From: Crocodylus rhombifer
Lineage: Eukaryota > Chordata > Crocodylia > Crocodylidae
Direction of reading: 5' to 3'
Length of the DNA: 64,000 bases
Assembly (NCBI GenBank): GCA_038503035.1
Contig: JAVSML010000995.1
Span: 310,001-374,000, forward strand
Both the position numbers and the translations under genes were made by a program. Positions 38,216 through 48,170 of the stretch are shown here, piece after piece. Every line of letters begins with the position of its first letter. Within the stretch, counting starts at the first letter, position 1. The notes below the pieces were generated by a model. The model had not been told where the DNA came from, ran no database searches, and saw only the letters and a program-made list of their open reading frames with translations.

Positions 38216-38546
38216 CAGCACTCTGGAGCCTTTTCAAGGTTTCCTCCTGCTTCCTGCCCCCCAGAAAGTGATTTATATCCTGGCTTGGGCTTTGGAAGAT
38301 GTGTCACATATTATGTTTATTATACAAGCCATAAGTGTGCAATAAATGTAGACCCCGCCACATGCGTCAAGTCATTATCATGCAGTTAACTGGTGAATCC
38401 TGCAAGAGATTTACATGGGCCAGAGATGCAAAGTAATCACTGCAGGGTGAAAATGACTCTCCAGCTATAAGAAGAGCCAACCAGCTCAGGCTGGTTTCCA
38501 TCCAGCCTTAGCTGGATCCCTCCAGGCCTAGCTGATGGTTTCAGAT

Positions 38547-38862
38547 CAGTGGTTCTCAACCTTTTTTGTACCAGGATCCATTTGTAAACACTGATGGCCA
38601 GTCGTGACCCAGTGCCCCTCACTTCCGACCTACTGCCCCCCAGCCGTCAGTGTGTAGGACAGGGAGTGGGGTGAGGTACAGGGAATGGGGGCCCCAAGCA
38701 GCCCCTTCGAGGCTGGAGCTCTGCCAGTCTGTGAGGGAAAAGCCACAGATTCCCACATTTTTCTCATTTAAAGGAGAATCCATTTTTAAAGTTTTTTTGT
38801 GACCCTTTCCTGCATCCTTGCAACCCACTTTTGGGTCACGACCCACAGGTTGAGAAACACTG
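38547..38862. mobile_element. hAT-type element, copy 1
   Basis: Termini CAGTGGTTCTCAACC and GGTTGAGAAACACTG form a hAT terminal inverted repeat over 316 bp. No convincing 8-bp target duplication is left (TTTCAGAT against CTCTAGGG). The interior ends in GGGTCACGACCCAC, common in this element group. Confidence 0.75.
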
Positions 38863-38870
38863 CTCTAGGG

Positions 38871-39318
38871 CTTGCAAGAATGGGTTGCAAGAATATATGA
38901 GAGGGTCATGAATAAATTTAAAAAAAGGATTCTCCTTTAAAGGAGAAATATGGGAAACCATGGCTTTTCCCTTGCAGGCCGGCAGAGCTCCATGCACCCG
39001 CCCCACACACTGGGGGGGCTGTGAGGTGGGGGGCAGTGGCTTGGGATTGAGGGGCACTGGGCCGGGCATGAATGACCTGTCCCCCCAGAGGCCGGGGGGG
39101 CATAGCAACCACTTGCAGGCATGGCAGCAGCAAGCAGGGAGGTCCCGGAGATGCCACGGGGGTGGGTTGAGGTGGCAAGTGGTGACTGCGTGTAGGTGCC
39201 ACTGGCAGGGTCCACATGCAGGGGATGCATGAACCCCTATGCATCGCCAGTGGGCCCGGGACTGGCCATTGATGCTTACAAAGCGGGTCCTGGGACAAAA
39301 AAAGGTTGAGGACCCCTG
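38871..39318. mobile_element. hAT-type element, copy 2, inverted to copy 1
   Basis: The right end AAAGGTTGAGGACCCCTG is a hAT terminus. The left 105 bp (about 38880-38985) are the reverse complement of the right part of copy 1 (about 38718-38830), including CTCCTTTAAAGGAGAA, so the two face each other. CTCTAGGG (38863-38870) and CTCTCGGG (39319-39326) match 7 of 8 and could be a target duplication, but the left terminus lacks a normal hAT end. Confidence 0.55.
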
Positions 39319-39661
39319 CTCTCGGGGGTTACTTTCCCTCCAGCTTTACTATGTACCTGTGGCAGGGCCCAAAAAAGCCTTGCGCATCCATGCCCAGACA
39401 CCAACAGCACCCGCGGGACATGCAAACCGGGCGATTTGAATGCACGGTTACCCCATTTGCACATGCAAATCCGGGGTTCACTGGACATTGGTGGTGGTGG
39501 GGGAGGCGGACGGTTTTCTTAAACCTTCCCCGTGCCTGCTCACCCCCAGTGACTTCCACCCCGGCTCGGGGCTTCGGAGGAGCACACACACGCTCCCTGG
39601 GTAACGCGCGAGTCCTTCCGGACACAAAGCCCGGCCAGGAGCGAGTAAAGTTGGGGCCAAG

Positions 39662-39667
39662 GTGAGC
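39662..39667 (+). other. Candidate splice donor for non-coding exon 1
   Basis: GCCAAG|GTGAGCC matches the donor consensus at seven or more positions and lies inside the CpG island upstream of exon 2. GTGAGC can occur by chance in GC-rich DNA, and a donor within the N gap is equally possible. Confidence 0.3.
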
Positions 39668-39878
39668 CAGCAGCGCCCCCCGGGCCGCGCCGGGAGGGAG
39701 GGCGCGGCCACGCCCCAGCCCTGGCGCCCCTGCCCCGCGCTGGGATACTCCCGGCTGATTGACAGCTCCGCGGTCACATGACGCCGCCCGCCGCGCTCCC
39801 GGCGCTCGCGCTGGAGCCGCCAACAAAGTTGCGAGCGCCGCGGCGGCCGCGCGTCTGTCCGCCCCGCACCCGCTGCCT

Positions 39879-39900
39879 CGGCCGCCGCCGCCGCCGCCGC
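39879..39900 (+). repeat. CCG-trinucleotide run at gap edge
   Basis: GGCCGCCGCCGCCGCCGCCGC runs directly into the N block, and a G run follows it at 40301-40307. The true repeat length is unknown. Confidence 0.85.
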
Positions 39901-40300
39901 NNNNNNNNNNNNNNNNNNNNNNNNNNNNNNNNNNNNNNNNNNNNNNNNNNNNNNNNNNNNNNNNNNNNNNNNNNNNNNNNNNNNNNNNNNNNNNNNNNNN
40001 NNNNNNNNNNNNNNNNNNNNNNNNNNNNNNNNNNNNNNNNNNNNNNNNNNNNNNNNNNNNNNNNNNNNNNNNNNNNNNNNNNNNNNNNNNNNNNNNNNNN
40101 NNNNNNNNNNNNNNNNNNNNNNNNNNNNNNNNNNNNNNNNNNNNNNNNNNNNNNNNNNNNNNNNNNNNNNNNNNNNNNNNNNNNNNNNNNNNNNNNNNNN
40201 NNNNNNNNNNNNNNNNNNNNNNNNNNNNNNNNNNNNNNNNNNNNNNNNNNNNNNNNNNNNNNNNNNNNNNNNNNNNNNNNNNNNNNNNNNNNNNNNNNNN
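39901..40300. other. Assembly gap, 400 N
   Basis: Unsequenced, probably because of extreme GC content and the trinucleotide run. Open frames drawn across it have no meaning. Confidence 1.
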
Positions 40301-40469
40301 GGGGGGGCCGAGCCGCGGGCGCCTGCCCCGCTCCCAGGGGCCGGGGAGGGCGCGGGGCAAGCCCCGGGGGCGGGGGAGCCGCGCGGCAGCGCCACGTCCC
40401 CTTCGGGCGGGGCCCGACCCCCTCCCCCGTCTTCAACGGGCCACCGCCACGTGGGAGGCTGCCTGTGCA

Positions 40470-41110
40470 CACGCGTCGCATGTGTTGCGTGTTGCACGCC
40501 TCACGTGTGTAACACGGGGGAGTGTGTGCGTGCATGCACACAGTTGTGTGCATGTCTGCGTGTGATGCACGTCTGTGACGTGCACATGTCTGCATGCCTG
40601 TTACACGCGTCTGCACGCCCCTTGTGTGTGTGTGTCTGCATGCTTCTGGTGTACACGGAATAGGTACGCTGCTAGGCACGCGTTGGCGTGCATGTCTGTG
40701 TTTCCATGAGTATTGGCACATCTCTGCTACACATCTGTTACATGTGCCTGCACACCCCTTGTGCATGTGTTCGCACACTTCTGTTGTGCAGAGGATAGGC
40801 ATGCCGCTAGACACGTGACATTGTATATTTGCACACCTGTTGTGTGCGTGGCTGTGTTTCTGTGAGTATTGGCACATCTCTATTACACATGACTGTTACA
40901 TGTGTCTGTACACAACTTGTGTGCGTGTCTGCACGCTTCTGTTGCACACAGAATAGGCACGCCCATTAGACGCATCTGGACGCATTATGCGTATCTGCAT
41001 GTCTGTTATGTGCGCATCTGTGTGTTTATGTGGGTGTTGGCATGTCTCTGGGTCTGTTAGACACGTGTCTGTTATGCGTGTCTGTTACACTCACGGCTGT
41101 GTGTGTTGTG
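40470..41110 (+). repeat. GT-rich tandem repeat, period about 156-166 bp, in UTRN intron 1
   Basis: The landmark CTGTGTTTCCATGAGTATTG starts at 40696. Similar phrases start at 40852 (CTGTGTTTCTGTGAGTATTG) and about 41018 (CTGTGTGTTTATGTGGGTGT). Between them the order ACATCTCT, CTGTTACATGTG, CTTGTG, GCACRCTTCTGTTG, AATAGGCA or GATAGGCA is kept. About three and a half units are visible; the left part is degenerate. Alternating purine-pyrimidine ACGCGT/CACGTG phrases are dense. Confidence 0.8.
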
Positions 41111-41720
41111 CACATGTGTCCGCACCATGGGGCAGGGTGAGAAGGAGATCTGCTTATTAAGGAAAGAAGAGGCTTGAAGGAGGTGATGGGGGCAGAGGAG
41201 GCCAGAGCCCCTGTGACTAGTGAGAAGGACCCAAGCCAAGTTTGGGGAGCGGTCTGCGCTTCGAAGCAGTTGGCAAGATGTGTCCTGTGTAACTTGCACA
41301 CGAATAAGGAAGTCAGCTCTGCCACTCCCCATTCACTTCTGTTTGGTGGCTGAGGGCGGCTGTGACAGCAGTTCTTACTGCCAGCCTGTGTGTCACTCTG
41401 CCCTGGGAAAAGCTATTTGTAAATCCCTTCCATCCACTAAGATTAGGCAGGGCATGTGCCTTTACTACACTGATATTCTAATTAAGTTGGCTTATTTTTT
41501 GATCTTTTGTCTCAATGTCCGTCTCCAGTGGGAGCAATACATTTCGATAAATCTTTACTTGAGTCTCAGCATAATCAAAGACCTTTGGTCTAGAGTGTGT
41601 GTATGAAGTACACTTTAAATAAAGGATGTTCTACAGGGGTCCTGGGTAAAAGTTTGTCTGTTCTAGGTGTCATCTGTAGAATGGCTTATCTTTTTAATTC
41701 TTTTTCCTTTCATATTTTAG
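41111..41720 (+). other. UTRN: Distal part of UTRN intron 1
   Basis: No repeat or coding segment is recognised. It ends in a pyrimidine-rich tract and TTTTTCCTTTCATATTTTAG, the acceptor of exon 2. Confidence 0.6.
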
Positions 41721-41806
41721 GTACTGATTCTGAACCAGTCCTGCATATGAGAACTGTTTTGGTAAAGGTTTAAATTGTACTAGAAAGGATTTTCAAGACT
41801 GTAAGG
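41721..41806 (+). other. UTRN: UTRN exon 2, 5' untranslated part with short upstream ORF
   Basis: It begins after the acceptor CATATTTTAG. It contains an upstream ATG at 41747 in weak context (C at -3, A at +4) that reads 8 codons and stops at TAA 41771-41773. That stop is also in frame with the main ORF, so it fixes the main ATG as the first usable start. Confidence 0.8.
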
Positions 41807-41885
41807 ATGGCCAAGGTTTCAGATCAAGAGGAGGGTCCAGGTGGAGGACACAGTGAATTCAGTGATATCATAAAGTCCAGATCTG
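41807..41885 (+). CDS. UTRN: Utrophin, first coding exon of the A isoform (exon 2)
   Basis: Utrophin is the dystrophin paralogue that links cortical actin to the dystroglycan complex at the membrane. It is enriched at neuromuscular junctions, with the A form dominant in muscle. The start ATG has A at -3 and G at +4. The exon encodes 26 residues and the first base of residue 27, then a GTAGGT donor at 41886. The peptide begins MAK and ends EFSDIIKSRS. As I recall the mammalian A-isoform N-terminus, length and both ends agree, and the split codon starting with G fits its Asp before the actin-binding domain. The phase-1 junction also matches the dystrophin exon 1/2 junction. The middle (residues 4-16, rich in E and G) diverges; I count 16 of 26 identities against the remembered human form. 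The actin-binding calponin-homology domains would follow in exons beyond the window. Confidence 0.9.
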
Positions 41886-43522
41886 GTAGGTTGCAGAGAA
41901 TACTTGATGTTGTTTCTCTCAGTACATCAGAGCATGCCTGATACATTCTAGCTGTTTTTTCCTCTTTATTTTTCTGTATGTTGGTGTCAGTACCCAGCAC
42001 AGTCATTCTGACTCAGGCCTCTTGATGCAACTATAATAAAATTAATAAAAATAATAGTTTCATGTCTTCTACTTCATACAGTGCTTCTTAAGTCTATTTA
42101 TTTAAGATCCACCCTTTGCATTATAATTACATCAGGTTTGGTAAATAACCATGTGCTTTAAAGTGCTCTTATGCAACCAAGGATTGGCTTGCCTCTTCTG
42201 TATTTATTTTGAGCTTCTGAAAATGGCAACAGTGATTGAAGGTTTTTTTTATATACATTTTAATAGTACAGTGTGCAGTAAGAGGAATTGATTTACTTCT
42301 GACATAAAACTGTTGGCTGACTTTGGCACCATAAGCATTTCCTGTACTAAAAGCATTTGTGTAAAAGCTGCAGTTCTTAAGTGCCTCTTTCAGAATTATT
42401 TTTAAGAAGTTTTTTTGTTTCACTAACTTTTAAAAATGTATATATAATTATGCTCCTCCTATCCAAATGTGTTACACAGTATTGAAGTTAACTTCATAGC
42501 ATGCTTTGAGGTAGGGGATTATTATTATTTCCATTTTATACATGGGGGAAATAGAGAGACAAAGATGGAATGACTTGGGTAGGACCATGTAGGAAACTTC
42601 CTGTACTGCCAGAAACTGAATGCACATCGTGATCCAATAAAGTGCTTTAATCCCAAGAATATCTTTCCTAAATGAGGAAAAATTCTGGTCCAGAATCCAC
42701 TATATTTTCTTTGGTATCTACAACATAATAAACTGGAACTTTTCTGAATGTTTAACACACTAGTACAATAAATGTATTTGTAATTATGAAGACATTTGAA
42801 ATGTCCTAGCATACATGTATTTCTATCTTTTTAAAATTATATCATTTTATAGTTAAGTTTTAGACCAGATTTAAATAGGATACAAATTTAGGCCCTAACA
42901 TTGATTTCATGGGAAATCTGTATTGATTTAATTTAGGTTTAGAATAGTCCTTTGGTGAATACAGTTCAGTCTTATAAATCCACCCCCATTTTTTTTTTCT
43001 TACTGTGAGTAAACTTTTTTTATGAGTGGAATGCCTCCTTATTTGTGAAACAGAATATGTGGTTTTGTCTTGAAGTCCTGTAATATTTTGTCTGGATGAA
43101 ATTTGCTACGTTTGGAAACGTCTGATTTAGACAGGCTGAGAGCTCTTGTATATGCATGTTCCCAGTACATACTCTTACCAGGAAACTTCACTGTACTTGG
43201 AGAAACTTCGGATATATAGAGTGGTAGTTTTCATTGTTGTGTTTAAGACCTTCTCTTGCTTATGTGGCTCACTTTACTTTCTTCCTCCTCCATAAATTAT
43301 TAGTAGAATATTTATTCTAAGATGCAGAGGATTCTTCATTTTTGCATTAATAGTAAGAATGACATGATAAATTTGAAATTTGGTTTAATAGCGGGGGGGA
43401 ATGGGTGTTCTAATTTGATTTTCCAGAAAGTCCTAAGGACAGGGTTTAGATCTTGGAGATGTAACATGTGTCACTACATGTCTTAAAGTTAATTTTTGTA
43501 GCTGAGCAATGAATGAGACCTT

Positions 43523-43786
43523 GGGCACATCTACCTGTGTGCCAGATGGTGCAGTTGTTACTGCACAGTCATTTAGTACTTGCTCACCCCTGGACAGGAG
43601 CTGGACTTAAGCAAGTACTAAATGACTGTGCAGTAAGTTACTGCGCAGTCCCAGCACACTGCATGGGTTATTTCAGATGCTACTGCGCAGTAACAGCAAG
43701 CAACTGCTCAGTAGTGTTGGTGTCGTGGTTTGTGCCTACTGAATCCATGTTGCTGTAGTGGCATAGTGTCTTGTGTAGTCACGCCC
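43523..43786. mobile_element. Palindromic MITE with perfect 27-bp inner inverted repeat
   Basis: The ends GGGCACATCTAC and GTAGTCACGCCC are imperfectly inverted. Inside, 43558-43584 and 43610-43636 are exact reverse complements over 27 bp, separated by a 25-bp loop. The right half repeats CTGCGCAGT phrases. No coding content; probably a hAT-like non-autonomous element. No clear target duplication is seen. Confidence 0.75.
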
Positions 43787-45817
43787 CCTGTAACTGAACC
43801 TGAGGGAGGGAATTTTTTAGTGAAAGGACACAGTACATCAAGGTACAGATGACAGCAAATTAAAGGCTCGTTTTCAGGTCTGAAATATGTATGTTGATAC
43901 CTCTCTTATGTATTGTCAGGGGTTGGGGGGAAAATGTTGAAGAAAAAGAATGTTCATTTTGGTACTAATAAACGGAACTCTTGAGTTGTTTCCAGTCAAC
44001 TGGATATCTGCAGTCTGGGGTGCTCTTTAAAATGGGGATATAAATAGTCTGAGTCCTGCAGATGTATCAACTAATCTGCTTAAAATGAATCGCATATTTC
44101 CAAACAGGCAATTTAATGAATATATTTTGCATTTTTTTCAGAGGGCAAGGGACAGGGCTACTTGGAAACCAATAATTTTCTATTTTCTCTAGATACGTGG
44201 TAGGAAAGGGGTGAGCTTTGTTTTGTTTTGCTTCAGTTTCTTTGTTTCTCGAAGGTCAGTGCAGGGGATGTGAGACACTAATGCTTAATCTAGGAGAGTT
44301 GGTAAATATGCCTTTTTGACTTTTATTACTAATGATGAAGGAAACAGCTGCTAGTTAGGATTTCACAGGCAACTTTAAATCGTAAGAATACTTATTTTTA
44401 TACTGTTTCTTATAACTGTGGTGCGGTTCTTAAAATTTTTTATAATAATAATTTTACAAAAGATAGGTCTCGAGTCCTCTCAGGGAAGGTAATGCATTGT
44501 GCCATTTATAAGGAGCATTTTCCTCTCCTTATGCTTTGTTCCAATTCTTTCTATAGATTTTTCTTTCTGTTTTTTGAAAACAAAGAAACAAACGCATCTA
44601 ATATGATGTCATGTATGATGACTTGATTGTTTTACTAAATTAAGGAGGTAGAAGCATCAGCGAAGGCTAGTGATTTAAATTTAGTAATACTCTGACATCC
44701 CATTGGAAAGCAAATTTCCAAAAGAGAGCAGCAGGAAAGAACCCAGCAGAAAGTTTAAATACTCTACATGTAAGTGTATAATTTAATCCTAAGACTACAG
44801 TGAAATTGAATGCACAACCAATTTTGTAAAAGTTCCTGCTTTAATTATCTGACTTCTGGTAAGATTCAGGAGCAGATCATAAGAATGGATACAAACCATT
44901 AAAATGGCACTATATCTTTCCTAACAGAACTGTCTATTGAATATTTGTTTTGAGCTAAAATGGTGTACTCAAGCTTTAGCTATTACCAGTCAAAGCTTAT
45001 GGATCTCTTTAGGCTTTGTGTTTTTCTCAGCACATATTTTATGTGAGTTTTATGATTTTGATTTTTGGAGAAGAAATAAACTATGTTAAATTTTTCTTAA
45101 TAAACTCTTAGTTAATAAAACTAAGAGCAATATAAAGCTGTAGGATGGGGAAGAATGACAGTTCCATGGAAACAGCATAGCCAGTGTATTTGCCATGAAA
45201 ATGCTAAAACCCTATGAAGAAGAAAAATGTAATGAACGCTGTTTTACTTGAACAAAGAAAAAAATAAAACCCTGTTAAAACATTTTACATCTGGAAAAAG
45301 TAACTTTGCAAGTAGAGGGCTTACCAGGGAAGAGGTATTTTGCATGTCTGCCTTTTAATAAAACATTGTATTATAATTTTGCAGTTACATTAATATTTTT
45401 CCAGGTATCTTTAAGGTATGTAGAAAGATTTTACTCAATTACCTAGGACTCCCATATACCACTAAATGTTGTATATTCACTTTTTGTGTGGATGTGAAAT
45501 CCCAGTTTTTAATTACCCCATACATAAATTGATCTAAATACACTATTTGGGAGATTGCGATTTGTAAGAAAGTTGATATTGAGCTGTGATCACTGTAAGC
45601 CACACTTTTTGAGAGTGCTCTGTTTTGACTGATCAGTTAGAAACACGTTTTTGTTCACTGTTCCTACTTGGAAAGTGTGGTACTAAAGATGGTGGCTTTT
45701 AGAGGTGTACGATTGGTGGGTAATTTTTGTAGTATATTGGCTTAGGGTATATTACCATTCAGTCTTGGAGGAGGCTTTACTTAGACTAGAGCAATGCGAG
45801 CACTTACTTTGGTGATC

Positions 45818-46442
45818 ATATTTACTCGAATCTGAGATGAGGGATTTTTCCCCATTGAACGTTTGGGGACGGGGTGCAGTTGCAGGGAGCCTAGTTTTGG
45901 ATTTGAGTACCATCTTAGGGCAACCAGTTGCTTCAGCTTTTGTCTAGGTCCAGTGCTGCTGCCTGCTCTGTGATGGGCTTGAGGCTGGAGCTGTCACTGC
46001 TGCTGCTGTCAGGCTAGGGCCAGGATGGCTTAAGGTGGCTCATGCAGCAGCAGAGACCACCTGGTGTGAGAACTTGGGAGAGACCTACTGTATGCAGCCC
46101 AGAGGGAGCATGGGGGAAACTGCACAGCTGCAGGCAAGCTGCTTTGGCTTTGGCCCCAGCTCAGGTGCTGACCTGGGGCCAGAGTCACTCACCACTGCTG
46201 TCTGCCCCAAGCTGAAGCTGCTGCTTTGGGCTGGGGCCAGAGCTGCTGCATAGGCTAAGTGGCAGGAGGTGGGGGCAGTTGGTGAGGGCCAGACAGCTCA
46301 GGTCTGCCTGCTGCTGTTTTTCCTGCCAGAGAACTAGGGAGGATGAATTTAGGATGACCCTCCAATTAGTTTATATCTGTGGAAAGAGAAATTTTTATAA
46401 TTTTTTACGTATAGGATCTAGTTCGGACTAGGGTAAATACGG
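45818..46442. mobile_element. TIR-bounded non-autonomous element
   Basis: The left end ATATTTACTCGAATCTGAGA is mirrored at the right end by CGGACTAGGGTAAATACGGC (reverse complement GCCGTATTTACCCTAGTCCG), about 15 of 20 positions matching. The GC-rich centre (GCTGCTGCTGTCAGG phrases) is non-coding; the open frame at 46035-46253 is compositional. Confidence 0.6.
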
Positions 46443-47429
46443 CAAGTAGTAGGTTAATTCTGGTGTGCATGTGTTTAATATTCTGTGTCTAGACTAGAAT
46501 ATGATTGTGACCAAAACTACATTGTGTAATGACTATTTTCACCATGGCAATTGCATAGGAGACTGTCCAATGTTTGGAGCAAAACAGTAGTTGACTTTTA
46601 GCCTTTCCTTTGGTGTATACATATCAGCAATTGATGGTTTTCTTGGTTTGTTTTTGTGTCTTTTTGCTTGCTAATTTGTAGGTATCTTTGAACTGAATAA
46701 CTGTTTTGTATTGATGCAACATGATTAATTTTAGGAATCCCACCTTCAAAGGTACCTGCTGACCTCCTTTTTTAAGGAACAGCAACATACGTATACCCCT
46801 TTTAAGGTGAAAAGGTTTTCACTAGATTTAGCACCCCCCCTTCCATAACTAAGACTTACATATGTAACCTAGAAACTTTTATGAAAAGAAGAAAAGAATT
46901 TTGGGCATATGGGTGATCTTTTTCTTTTTGAAACTGAAGCTTTCAAGGAATAGTGCAATGGGATACTTGCTTTATAGGCATAAAAACCATGTTGTCATCA
47001 TTGTATTTGAAGAACAGATGACTTTTTGCTGTGATTAATTATGCAAAATACTGAGAGGGGAAAAACACTTGCAATCTGTCATGATAGTTTTGAATGATAA
47101 TGTATATAATTAAGCAGTAAGACATGACAGGCAAAATATTCTGGACGATTACTGCATGCTTCAGGTGCATTTTAAGTTATGAAAGTTTCTGCCTAAATCA
47201 TTGGGAACAGGAGTTTCTGCCTAAATCATTGGGAGCTTAATTCTCCTGATCTAGTATTCATTTTTAATTAAATTAAATGTGGTGGGCAGCATCGAAAGAA
47301 CTGATCTAAGAAACTGTAAATTATTAATTTTTTGGTGAGGCTGGTTTTAGGAGCTGATGCCATTATGGGTTGTAGAGTAGTTTGATTTCATGAGGATGGA
47401 TAGTTATCAATGGCTCTCTTCCTCTAAGA

Positions 47430-47598
47430 TAGGGGTGGGCAAAATTTGACCTGCCAGGCCATTCTATCCGGGCTGCTGGGCCCCTAAAATTTTTAGAAAA
47501 ATGATGTTAATCTTCCCTGGGCTGCCTGTCATGTGGACCTTGATGGCTTGTTGAAACTCAGTAAGCAGTCCTCTGCCCAAAATAATTGCTCGCCACTG
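47430..47598. mobile_element. hAT-type MITE with 8-bp target duplication
   Basis: The 169-bp element runs from TAGGGGTGGGCAAA to TTGCTCGCCACTG, degenerate inverted ends. The flanks CTCTAAGA (47422-47429) and CTCTAAGG (47599-47606) match 7 of 8. Confidence 0.8.
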
Positions 47599-48170
47599 CT
47601 CTAAGGGATCTATCTCCCTGCCTTGGGGCATGCAGGGAAGATGGGACTTTTTCTTTGAAAGGCCTAATGCATTACTCATCTAGAGCCATTTGTTGCTTCA
47701 TTCATATAAAATGGCCATGAAGCAATTGGATTTGCCTGAAGCCAAAGTAGAGGGTGTGCCTGACAGGCATAACTGGTTTCAGGCTATCAGAATTCCTCAA
47801 GACTGCCTATGCAGAGGACATTCCCAAAGGGTGGAGGTGTGGCCAGGGTTCTTGCCATGCCCCAGGTATATCCAGTGCTTGAAAGGGAGCCTGTTGTCTG
47901 CTTGGGTTGTACAGCTGTTGGTTCAGATTTTGTTTTGGCTTTCTACTGGGTTCAGGTGGGACACTGAGGAATTTAATCATCTATTTATGAATTCCACCCC
48001 CAACCCCACCTTCTTCTGCTATCTTGGTGGGTGGGTGATGCATGCTGATCCATCTGTCCCATGAAGTATTCTGGCCTTGAACAGAAATCAAGGCTTCCTT
48101 GCTGAAAGACTGTTCATTGGTTTGAATACCCCTCTGCTAGGAAATGAAAGGGCAAGAAAGGAAGAGCACT

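Larger units (their letters stand above)
38325..39490 (+). repeat. Duplicated repeat module, copy 2, split by hAT insertions
   Basis: TGTGCAATAAATGTAGACC and CATGCAGTTAACTGGTG (38337-38396) match the first part of copy 1. The second part resumes only after the hAT cluster, as CCTGTGGCAGGGCCC, GCAAACCGGGCGATTT and CGGGGTTCACTGG (39355-39485). Copy 2 is more GC- and CpG-rich than copy 1, in line with its position against the CpG island. Confidence 0.7.
39500..40460 (+). promoter_or_regulatory. UTRN: CpG island, probable utrophin-A promoter and exon 1
   Basis: GC- and CpG-dense DNA starts just after the repeat module, spans the 400-N gap and ends where a GT-rich tandem repeat begins. It sits 1.3-2.2 kb upstream of the utrophin exon 2 on the same strand, where the family's promoter A with its non-coding first exon is expected. 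Visible motifs are TTCCGG at 39616-39621 (N-box/Ets type; established as a GABP site in mammalian utrophin A), TGATTGACAG at 39756-39765 (PBX/PREP decamer) and GTCACATGAC at 39773-39782 (E-box/M-box type). A CAAG|GTGAGC donor at 39661/39662 could end exon 1. The start site is not resolvable and may lie in the gap. Confidence 0.7.

Noticed and set aside
37840..38500. CRISPR-like spaced repeats
   Set aside because: The sub-repeats are degenerate and have no uniform spacer; the window is vertebrate and the pattern is an interspersed-repeat duplication.
39329..40877. Long open frames of 240-370 codons across the promoter region
   Set aside because: They are held open by 400 N translated as X, by GC-rich island sequence, and by the GT/CA-rich repeat; they are not genes.
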